From: Brachybacterium halotolerans
GTDB taxonomy: Bacteria > Actinomycetota > Actinomycetes > Actinomycetales > Dermabacteraceae
Direction: 5' to 3'
Assembly: GCF_016623465.1 (NCBI RefSeq)
Contig: NZ_JAEDAJ010000018.1
Coordinates: forward strand, 1-33,054
DNA: 33,054 bases
Of the stretch, positions 21,345 through 28,121 are shown in pieces (the stretch's first letter is position 1; the number at the start of each line of letters is the position of its first letter). A program made the translations under genes and the position numbers. Below the pieces are notes generated by a model that worked only from the letters and a program-made list of their open reading frames with translations, did no database searches and was not told the DNA's origin.

Positions 21345-22280
21345 TCAGGCCCCGCCGTCGATCTCGAGCACGCGGATCGCGAGCTGCACGCGGTTGGTGA
21401 CCAGCAGCTTCTCGAACAGGTGCCCGATGTGGGTCTTGATCGTGGGCAGGGAGAGGAACAGGGCGTCGGCGATCTCCGAGTTCGTCAGGCCCTGCGCGAC
21501 CAGCCGCCCCACCTCCCACTCGCGCTCGGTGATCGCGTGGGGGAGCGAGCCCGCGTCGGCGGGGACCGGCTGCATGCGTTCGGGCATCCCGTACGGCGTC
21601 TGCTCCGCTGCGGCTTCCTGGTCGGTCGACGGGCCGTTGTGTTCGACAGCTGGGCCGGTGCGGTCGGCTGCTGTTCTGGCCTGGGTCCCGGCGCTTCCCG
21701 CGGCGAGGGCGACGAGGCGGCGCAGCACGGCGGGGGAGAAGCGGGCCTCTCCGCGGGCTGCCTCGTGGATGCCCTGCACGACCTGCTCGGGCGGGGAGTC
21801 CTTGAGCAGGAAGGAGACGGCGCCCGCGCGCAGGGCATCGAGCAGGAACCCGTCGGTGTCGAAGGCCGTGAGGACCACGACCCCCGGTCGAGCGCCGTCG
21901 CCGCTCAGCCGGCGCGTCGCCTCGATGCCGTCCATGCGCGGCATGCGGATGTCCATGAGCACCACGTCGGGATCGAGCGCGGCGACCGCGTCGAGAGCGG
22001 CGGCGCCGTCGGCCGCCTCGCCGACGACCTCGATGCCGTCGCTGCCGTCGATCATCAGCCGCAGACCGGCGCGCATGAGCTGTTCGTCGTCCACGAGCAG
22101 CACGCGGACGCCGGCCGGAGCGGCGGCGCGTGACGGGTCGGCGGCGCCTGACGGGTCTGCGGCACCTGACGGGCCGACGGCAGATGCCGGGCTGACGGCA
22201 GATGACGGGGCAGCGCCGTCCTGGGGCCCGAAGGTGCGGGCATCGGGGACCGGGTCGGTCGCGGGGGTCCCGGGCGTCAT
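21345..22280 (-). CDS. NarL/LuxR-family response regulator
   Basis: This 311-residue protein has an unusual N-terminus of about 56 residues with a PSGAAD repeat. The receiver domain follows (VRVLLVDDEQLMRAGLRLMI), with acidic pair Asp64-65, phospho-acceptor Asp110 in VLMDIRMPRMDG and the conserved Lys in SFLLKDSPP. A long charged linker (about 55 residues, from GTQARTAADRTG to ADAGSLPH) leads to a LuxR-type helix-turn-helix, ITEREWEVGRLVAQGLTNSEIADALFLSLPTIKTHIGHLFEKL. The ATG overlaps the histidine kinase stop (ATGA), so both are made together. The leader and linker are longer than in typical NarL-type regulators. The target genes are not evident; no adjacent transporter or effector gene is on the same transcript. 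Confidence 0.93.
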   Translation of the reverse strand: MTPGTPATDPVPDARTFGPQDGAAPSSAVSPASAVGPSGAADPSGAADPSRAAAPAGVRVLLVDDEQLMRAGLRLMIDGSDGIEVVGEAADGAAALDAVAALDPDVVLMDIRMPRMDGIEATRRLSGDGARPGVVVLTAFDTDGFLLDALRAGAVSFLLKDSPPEQVVQGIHEAARGEARFSPAVLRRLVALAAGSAGTQARTAADRTGPAVEHNGPSTDQEAAAEQTPYGMPERMQPVPADAGSLPHAITEREWEVGRLVAQGLTNSEIADALFLSLPTIKTHIGHLFEKLLVTNRVQLAIRVLEIDGGA

Positions 22281-23644
22281 GCGTCGTCCTCGTCTCGTGA
22301 TCGGTGGTCGGGCCAGGGGAGGGAGAGCTCGACCTCGAAGGCGGGTGCGTCCCGCGGGTGCTCCGCCGGGCTGTGGTCGTCGTCCGTGTCGGCGCCGCTC
22401 GCGGCGACGGCCGCTTCGGCCCTCATCGTCCCCCCGAGCAGGCGCACGCGCTCGCGCAGCCCCGTGAGCCCGAGCCCGGATCCGAGCTCGGAGGCAGCGG
22501 TGCGCACCTCCTCCGGCACGGTGTTCCGCGAGGTCAGACGCAGCATGCCCGTCTCGTGGGCGATCCGCAGCTCCAGCGGCTGCCCGGGCGCGTGCTTGCG
22601 GGCATTGGTGAGCAGCTCGCGCACCGCGCGCGAGAGGGTCACCACGAGGGCCGAGCCGGCGGCATCGACGTCGTGCGGATCGGTGCCCACCCACTCCAGG
22701 CGCACGTCCTGGCCCTCGGAGCGAGCGCGCTCGATCTGCTCGCCGATCTGGGCGCCCGTGGGCAGAGGCTCCGCGTCATCGGTGCGTAGGGCGGAGAGCA
22801 CGTGGCGCAGCTCGGAGTTCGCGGCACGGGCGTCGGCGAGGATCGTGGCCGAGACGTCGCGCATCTGCTCCGGCGGCATGTCCGCACGGTAGGAGAGGGC
22901 GCCGGCGTGCATCGCGATCAGGGACAGGTGGTGAGAGAGGCTGTCGTGCATGTCGCGGGCGATCGCGGCCCGCTGCTCGGACTCGGCCTGGGCGACGAGC
23001 GCGCGATGCTCACGGGCCAGCGCCTCGTGCTCGCGCTCGAGGGCCTCCCGCTCGCGCCGGGCGGTCGCGGCCTGGCTGCGCAGGGAGGTGATGAGGATGG
23101 CGCGGGTGCCGCGGACGCGCCCCCAGAGCAGGGCGGCTCCCGCGAAGACGAGGCTGAGGAGGATGTCGAACACGAACGTGCTCGACCACCTCCCTTGGGC
23201 CCACCGGTCGATGCCGTTGAAGATGAGCCCCGTGGCCGCCGCGAGCGAGAGCCCGATCACGTCCAGACGACGATCGCGCCGGACCCCCACCCGGGCGAGC
23301 CCCACGGCGGCGGCGGGCAGGGCGGAGCCGCTGAGCGCGCCGGGCACCACCAGCAGCAGATTCCACAGGCCCGCCCGTCGCATCGGGCCGGCGGCGAGGT
23401 TCGCGACGGCGCCGACGCCGACGTCGATCACGAGCGCCAGCCCGACGCGCCCCGGCAGCGATTCGCCGTACGTGTCCCACGCGGCCAGGAAGAGGATCAG
23501 GGCGAGGCACGCACCGACGACGAGGCATGCCAGGGAGACCACGAGCATGCGGCCGGCTTCGGCGAGACGACGCACGAGGCGTCCTCGTGCCGGGGGATGG
23601 TCGACGCCGCTCGGGGCAGGGGCGTCGACGGGGGAGGAGGTCAT
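22277..23644 (-). CDS. Sensor histidine kinase, HisKA_3 type
   Basis: A 455-residue membrane kinase. Five hydrophobic segments span about residues 33-175 with almost no extracytoplasmic loops, so it probably senses within the membrane. A charged coiled coil (residues 195-222, REREALEREHEALAREHRALV) leads to the HisKA_3 box ERAAIARDMHDSLSHHLSLI-like sequence with phospho-acceptor His233. The ATPase domain has an N-box LTNARKHAP and the G-box GSGLGLTGLRERVRLLGG. The ATG at 23644 follows TACGAT by 6 bases with no ribosome site. Longer in-frame starts would cross that promoter. This layout resembles DesK/LiaS-type sensors of membrane or envelope state, which is an inference. Confidence 0.92.
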   Translation of the reverse strand: MTSSPVDAPAPSGVDHPPARGRLVRRLAEAGRMLVVSLACLVVGACLALILFLAAWDTYGESLPGRVGLALVIDVGVGAVANLAAGPMRRAGLWNLLLVVPGALSGSALPAAAVGLARVGVRRDRRLDVIGLSLAAATGLIFNGIDRWAQGRWSSTFVFDILLSLVFAGAALLWGRVRGTRAILITSLRSQAATARREREALEREHEALAREHRALVAQAESEQRAAIARDMHDSLSHHLSLIAMHAGALSYRADMPPEQMRDVSATILADARAANSELRHVLSALRTDDAEPLPTGAQIGEQIERARSEGQDVRLEWVGTDPHDVDAAGSALVVTLSRAVRELLTNARKHAPGQPLELRIAHETGMLRLTSRNTVPEEVRTAASELGSGLGLTGLRERVRLLGGTMRAEAAVAASGADTDDDHSPAEHPRDAPAFEVELSLPWPDHRSRDEDDA

Positions 23645-23650
23645 CCGCAC

Positions 23651-23656
23651 ATCGTA
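23651..23656 (-). promoter_or_regulatory. -10 hexamer TACGAT, leaderless start of the histidine kinase gene
   Basis: TACGAT on the minus strand ends 6 bases before the ATG at 23644. No ribosome site is present. It would drive the kinase and regulator genes together. Confidence 0.5.
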
Positions 23657-23699
23657 GGAACCCGTGCGGGATTTCCGGATCGGCCGAAGGGACGAGCGC

Positions 23700-23729
23700 G
23701 GGGCGGTGGCACCATGCTCGAGGCGCCCC
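23700..23729 (-). terminator. Weak hairpin after the universal stress protein gene
   Basis: GGGGCG and CGCCCC form a 6-bp stem around an 18-base loop, 43 to 72 bases past the stop codon of the stress protein gene. It lies ahead of the kinase promoter, so it may end the MFS-stress protein transcript. Confidence 0.3.
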
Positions 23730-23771
23730 CCAGACGTCCGCCGTGGGAAGAGCCTTGCGGTCGCCCCGCCG

Positions 23772-24365
23772 TCACTCCACCTGGGACTGCGCGGCCCCGC
23801 GCACGGGCCCGGGCATGATGACGACGGGGCAGCGCGCCCGCTGCACGAGCTGTGCGGCGAAGGTCGGCCCCGTGCCGATCTCCCGTCGGCGCGGCGCATC
23901 GACCACCAGGAGCGAGGCCGCATCGCTCGCCTCGAGCAGCACCCGCGCACGCGCGCCGCGCACCGCACGGAGCTCGACACTGCCGTCCCCACGGATGCCA
24001 CGGGCCCCGTCGGCAGGGCCTGCGTCGTCGGTTCCATCGGACCCGTCGGTCAGGTCGACCGTCGCGCCGAGAGCGCGGCGGACGTCGGCCCGCAGCGCGT
24101 CCAGCGCCGCGGTGCGCAGGGGGTCCTCGCTGTCAGCGACGCGGGAGGGCATCGGCCGCACTGATCCGGCCGCAGTGCCCGGCACCCGGTAGGCGCGCAG
24201 CGCCACCATCGGCACGCCCCGCACCCTCGACTCCTCGAGCGCCCAGCGCAGAGCGGCCGGGGACCCCGAGGACCTGCTGACCCCGACCACGATCGGGAGC
24301 GTGTCGGCCGACGGGGCGTCCGAAGCCCGGTCGGGTCGTCGACTCGTGCCCTCGTCGATGCTCAT
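23772..24365 (-). CDS. Universal stress protein (UspA family)
   Basis: This 197-residue protein has a single UspA-type alpha/beta domain. The first strand and helix read PIVVGVSRSSGSPAALRWALEESRVRGVPMVALRAYRVPG. A later part reads ASLLVVDAPRRREIGTGPTFAAQLVQRARCPVVIMPG, where the usual GSRG phosphate-binding stretch is replaced by DAPRRREIGTG. Between them is an acidic insert (TDGSDGTDDAGPADGARG) not found in short UspA proteins. ATP binding is uncertain because the G2xG9x(S/T) motif is altered. The ATG overlaps the MFS stop codon (ATGA), so the protein is made in step with the transporter. It may bind or control it, which is inference. Confidence 0.88.
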   Translation of the reverse strand: MSIDEGTSRRPDRASDAPSADTLPIVVGVSRSSGSPAALRWALEESRVRGVPMVALRAYRVPGTAAGSVRPMPSRVADSEDPLRTAALDALRADVRRALGATVDLTDGSDGTDDAGPADGARGIRGDGSVELRAVRGARARVLLEASDAASLLVVDAPRRREIGTGPTFAAQLVQRARCPVVIMPGPVRGAAQSQVE

Positions 24366-25915
24366 GCCCTCGCCTCCTGCTCGCCCTGCTCGTCGGCCTC
24401 CGCATTGCGCTTGCTGAGCGGATCGGCGACGTCCTCGAGGCCCTTGCGCTCGGCGTCGACGCCGAGGACCTGGGCCACGACGCCGCCGATCAGCATGATC
24501 AGGCTGCCGCCCAGGTAGCCGATGACCAGCGGCCCGCGCGAGGAGCCGTCGCCGATCAGGGCCCCGTAGATGAGCGGTGCGATCGCGCCCGCGATCTGCG
24601 CGATCGAGAAGAAGTAGCTGATCGCCTGGCCGCGCACCTCGAGCGGGAACACCTCGGAGACCGTCAGATAGGCGGAGGAGGCGCCCGCGCTCGCGAAGAA
24701 GAACGCCACGCACCAGAACACCGTGTGCGTGGTGGCCGTCAGCAGATCCGCCGAGAAGGCGATCGCGGAGACCGTGAGGATCACCGCCGCGAGCCCGTAC
24801 GTCCCGAAGATCATCCTGCGTCGGCCGATGGTGTCGAACAGCGGACCGAGCAGCAGCGGGCCCAGCAGGTTCCCGATCGCGAAGGGGATCATGTACAGCC
24901 CCGCCGCGTCCTTCGCGACCCCGTAGAACTGCTCGAGGACGATCGCGTAGGTGAAGAAGATGGCGTTGTACAGGAACGACTGGGTGACCATGAGCGTCAC
25001 GCCCAGCACGGTGCGACCCGGGTAGACCTTGAAGAACACATGGGCGACCTCGCGGAACGGCAGCCGCTCCTCGGGCTTCACGGTGATCGCCCGCGATTCG
25101 TCGACCTCGCCGAGCTCGTGGCCGCTGTCGTGGACCCGCTCCTCGATGCCCGCGATGATCTGCTCGGCCTCCTCGCCGCGGCCGTGGGTGAGCATCCAGC
25201 GCGGCGATTCGGGGATCGCCCGGCGCATGAGGATCAGGATGAGGCCGAGGACCGGGCCGATGAAGAAGCCGATCCGCCAGCCCCAGTGCTCGTTCACGAG
25301 CTCGGGGTCCAGCAGGAAGATCGTCGAGGCCGCACCGAGGGCGACGCCCGCCCAGTAGGTGCCGTTGACGGCGAGGTCCACGCGCCCGCGGTACTTCGCG
25401 GGGATCAGCTCGTCGATCGCGGAGTTGATCGCCGAGTACTCGCCGCCGATGCCCGCGCCGGCGATGAAGCGGCACAGGTAGAAGAACCACATGGAGAACG
25501 AGAGGCCCGCGAGCGCGGAGCCCGCGAGGTACACGGCGAGGGTGAGGGCGAACAGCTTCTTGCGGCCGATCCGGTCGGTCAGCCGACCGAACACGAGCGA
25601 GCCGAGCACCTGTCCGAACAGGTAGAAGGTCGCCGAGGCGGTGATCTGCTCGTTGCTCATGCCGAGGTCGGCGGCGAAGCCGTTTGCCGCGACGATCTGC
25701 ACCTCGATGCCGTCGAGGATCCAGGCGGCGCCGAGTCCCACGATCACCAGGGTGTGGAAGCGTGCCCAGGGCAGACGGTCCATGCGCGCCGGGATCAGGC
25801 TGCGCACCGCCTGGAACGACGGCCCCGCCGTCGCGCGGGCGCCCCCGCCTCGGCCGGCGCTCCCGCCTCGGCCGGTGCCCGCGCCTCCCTGCGCGGGGTG
25901 TGCGGTCTCGGACAT
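24362..25915 (-). CDS. MFS transporter, metabolite:H+ symporter / sugar porter type
   Basis: This 517-residue protein has twelve predicted membrane segments. Family marks are GLGAAWILDGIEVQIVAANG in helix 1 and GRLTDRIGRKKLF between helices 2 and 3. RFIAGAGIGGEYSAINSAIDELIPAKYRGRV in helices 4-5 and the ESPRW motif at the end of helix 6 (AIPESPRWMLTHGRG) follow. The second half repeats with FDTIGRRRMIFG and EVFPLEVRGQAISYFF. The central loop is long and acidic. A Gly/Ala-rich leader of 30 residues precedes helix 1. The start has an AGGAGG site 8 bases upstream. The substrate could be an aromatic acid, organic acid or sugar; the family does not settle it. The gene overlaps the stress protein gene by 4 bases. 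Confidence 0.92.
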   Translation of the reverse strand: MSETAHPAQGGAGTGRGGSAGRGGGARATAGPSFQAVRSLIPARMDRLPWARFHTLVIVGLGAAWILDGIEVQIVAANGFAADLGMSNEQITASATFYLFGQVLGSLVFGRLTDRIGRKKLFALTLAVYLAGSALAGLSFSMWFFYLCRFIAGAGIGGEYSAINSAIDELIPAKYRGRVDLAVNGTYWAGVALGAASTIFLLDPELVNEHWGWRIGFFIGPVLGLILILMRRAIPESPRWMLTHGRGEEAEQIIAGIEERVHDSGHELGEVDESRAITVKPEERLPFREVAHVFFKVYPGRTVLGVTLMVTQSFLYNAIFFTYAIVLEQFYGVAKDAAGLYMIPFAIGNLLGPLLLGPLFDTIGRRRMIFGTYGLAAVILTVSAIAFSADLLTATTHTVFWCVAFFFASAGASSAYLTVSEVFPLEVRGQAISYFFSIAQIAGAIAPLIYGALIGDGSSRGPLVIGYLGGSLIMLIGGVVAQVLGVDAERKGLEDVADPLSKRNAEADEQGEQEARA

Positions 25916-26127
25916 GCGTCCCCCTCCTCACGTGCGGTCGGCGACAGCGGTCGGCGGGCGCCCGGTGGGGAGCGTCGCGTCGGCCGGAGCGGCCGTGGAC
26001 GTGACGCACGCTACTCCCCGTCGGCGAGGCGGGGGTGACGATCGGACCACCCGGCGCTGACCAGCCGGCCGACGGACCGCGCGGGTCCGCGGATCACACT
26101 GTCCGGGCGGTCCGCGCGCACCCGCCT

Positions 26128-26133
26128 TACAGT
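26128..26133 (+). promoter_or_regulatory. -10 hexamer TACAGT ahead of the glutamine amidotransferase gene
   Basis: TACAGT ends 9 bases before the ATG at 26143. A GGAGG stretch sits in between but only 3 bases from the start codon, too close for normal use, so a leaderless or very short leader is likely. The divergent 25916-26142 region also holds TAGCGT on the minus strand (26008-26013), a possible -10 for the MFS gene. Confidence 0.4.
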
Positions 26134-26142
26134 GGGAGGACC

Positions 26143-27069
26143 ATGTGCCGACTCTTCGCCCTCCACGCCGACCGTCCCGTCACCGCCCGCTTCTGGCTGC
26201 TCGACGCCCCGTACTCGCTCGCGCACCAGTCGCAGTTCAACGCCGACGGCACCGGCATCGGATGGTTCGACGACGAGGGAGCGCCGCACGTGCAGAAGCG
26301 GCCGGTGGCCGCGCACTCCTCGAGCCGGTACGCCCGGATCGCCTCCGACCTGCGCTCCCGCGCGATGATCGCCCACGTGCGCAACTCCTCCGGGACCGCG
26401 AACGAGCTGGTCAACACGCACCCGTTCCTCATGGACGGCATCATCGTCGCCCACAACGGGGTGCTGCGCGTGACGGACGAGCTGCGCGGGCGCGTGCGGG
26501 AGCTCGGCGCCGGGCACCTCGTCGAGGGCGCGACCGACAGCGAATGGCTCGCCGCGCTCATCGCCGGTGAGACCTCCGCGGCAGGCGGCGACCTGCACGC
26601 GGGGCTGATCTCCGCGATCTCCTGGGTGCTCGGGCGCGTGCCCGTCTACTCGCTGAACCTCGTCGTCGCCCGGGACGAGCACCTCTACGCGCTGCGCCTG
26701 CCGGAGACCAACGAGCTGTGGGTGCGAGACCGGCCCGCCGGCGGCAGGAACGACGACGCCCTGCACCAGGCCTCCGACACCCTGCGCGCGACCAGCGCCG
26801 AGCTGCGCGACGTGCGCTCGGTGGTGATCGCGAGCGAGCCCATGGACGACTCCGATCAGTGGCGTCTCCTGGGCGACGGCGAGCTGCTGCACGTGAGCCC
26901 CTCCGGCGAGGTGGTCTCGGAGACGCCGTTCACACAGCCCGCGCATCGCCTGGGCATCGAGGACCTTGGCCTCAGCGAGGCCGCTTCCCAGGCCCACGCG
27001 GCCGAGGCGAAGGAGCGCGCCGAGCGCCGCGCCAAGCTCGCCGGCACCGGGTCGCGACGTGCCGCCTGA
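26143..27069 (+). CDS. Class II glutamine amidotransferase
   Basis: This 308-residue protein begins MCRLFALHAD, so that after Met removal Cys2 is the N-terminal nucleophile of a class II (Ntn) glutaminase. Other family patterns are SLAHQSQFNADGTGIGWFDDEG, IAHVRNSSGTANELVNTHPFLMDGIIVAHNGVL and ATDSEWLAALIA. This fits the YafJ/EgtC-like group of stand-alone glutaminase-type proteins of unknown substrate. No synthetase domain is attached. The C-terminus is a charged helix rich in Ala, Glu and Arg. I chose the ATG at 26143 because the nucleophile must be at position 2; longer in-frame starts would bury it. The neighbouring CPBP gene starts inside its 3' end. No egtA, egtB or egtD gene is nearby, so a role in ergothioneine synthesis is not supported. 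Confidence 0.9.
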   Translation: MCRLFALHADRPVTARFWLLDAPYSLAHQSQFNADGTGIGWFDDEGAPHVQKRPVAAHSSSRYARIASDLRSRAMIAHVRNSSGTANELVNTHPFLMDGIIVAHNGVLRVTDELRGRVRELGAGHLVEGATDSEWLAALIAGETSAAGGDLHAGLISAISWVLGRVPVYSLNLVVARDEHLYALRLPETNELWVRDRPAGGRNDDALHQASDTLRATSAELRDVRSVVIASEPMDDSDQWRLLGDGELLHVSPSGEVVSETPFTQPAHRLGIEDLGLSEAASQAHAAEAKERAERRAKLAGTGSRRAA

Positions 27070-28084
27070 GGGGCGGGGCCGGCCCGCGTCCGCCGCGTCG
27101 GCGGACGCGCCCCGGTCCGAGACCGACAGCGCGTCCGATCCCGTGCCCGACCCGATCCCGTCGGCCACCCTGCCCTACCACAGGCTCGCGCACCTGCGGC
27201 CCGAGTGGGCGCGCTGGTTCCGGCCGCTGCTGACCGCGCTGGCCGCAGGCGTCGCGCAGATCGTCTTCGCCTATCTGGTGCTCGTGGGCACGGTGACCGT
27301 GCTCGCGATCCTGCCGGGAGTGGACCCGATGGCGATCGGCCGCAGTCAGGGCGATCCGGCGAGCCCGCTGAGCGTCTTCGTCGCCCTCGCGCTCGGCGCC
27401 TTCGCGGTGCCCGCTGCGCTGCTGGGCGTGCGCATCGGCGGCTGGCGACCGGTGCGCACGCTGTGGTCGGTCGCCGGGCGCATCCGCCCGGACATGCTGG
27501 CCTGGGGCGCCGCGCGCATGCTTCCCGTACTGGTCATCGCGGCCGTCGCGGGTATGCTCGTGGGCACCGGGCCCGCGCAGATCGGGCCGCGGGGGAGCGC
27601 CGGGGCGATCGTCGGCGTGCTCGTGCTGACCGTGGTGCTCGCGCCGCTGCGCGCCGTGGGCGAGGAGCTCGTGTTCCGCGGGATCGGCCAGCAGGCCGTC
27701 GGCACCTGGCTGCGCAGCCCCTTCTGGGCGATCGTGCTGCCGGTGCCGCTCTCGCTGATCGGCCGCGGCTTCGGGGCCGACGCGGGCGCGCTCGCCGGGG
27801 CCGCCCTCATCTCGCTGTGCAGCGGGATCCTGGCCTGGAAGAGCGGCGGCCTCGAGCTGCCGATCCTCCTGCAGCTGGGCACCTTCGGGCTCACCACCCT
27901 GCTCGCGCCCTTCGGTGCCCCCGTGTTCCCCGGCCAGGGCGCCTCGATCGCCCCGTGGGGGATCGCCGTCTTCCTGCTGACCGTGCTGCTGTGCGACGCG
28001 CTCGACCGGCACCACGGCCTGCGCATGGGCGAGGGCCTCGCCCGATCGGCCGACGCCCCGTCCCCGCAGCGCGTGCGCGTCTGA
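27059..28084 (+). CDS. CPBP-family (Abi) membrane protein, probably catalytically degenerate
   Basis: The protein has about 341 residues with eight or so membrane segments after a Pro/Ser/Asp-rich leader. It carries the first CPBP motif EELVFRG (Glu202-Glu203, Arg207), which marks intramembrane glutamic proteases of the Rce1/Abi group. The second and third motifs normally supply histidines. Here the matching stretches read PVPLSLIGRGFG and LELPILLQLGTFGL, with Arg and Gln where His is expected. Activity is thus doubtful. The GTG at 27059 overlaps the glutamine amidotransferase gene by 11 bases; an earlier start at 26966 is in frame but would overlap it much more. Family roles include membrane-protein processing and bacteriocin self-immunity; no bacteriocin gene is seen here. 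Confidence 0.82.
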   Translation: MPPEGRGRPASAASADAPRSETDSASDPVPDPIPSATLPYHRLAHLRPEWARWFRPLLTALAAGVAQIVFAYLVLVGTVTVLAILPGVDPMAIGRSQGDPASPLSVFVALALGAFAVPAALLGVRIGGWRPVRTLWSVAGRIRPDMLAWGAARMLPVLVIAAVAGMLVGTGPAQIGPRGSAGAIVGVLVLTVVLAPLRAVGEELVFRGIGQQAVGTWLRSPFWAIVLPVPLSLIGRGFGADAGALAGAALISLCSGILAWKSGGLELPILLQLGTFGLTTLLAPFGAPVFPGQGASIAPWGIAVFLLTVLLCDALDRHHGLRMGEGLARSADAPSPQRVRV

Positions 28085-28121
28085 GCTCCGGGCCGTCGGC
28101 CGTCGGTGGCCGCCGATGGGC

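Noticed and set aside
26143..27069. EgtC of an ergothioneine operon
   Set aside because: The N-terminal Cys glutaminase fits EgtC-like proteins, but no egtA, egtB, egtD or egtE is adjacent.
27059..28084. Phage-abortive or toxin-immunity system based on the Abi/CPBP family name
   Set aside because: No toxin, bacteriocin or defence gene lies nearby, and the family name alone does not support it.
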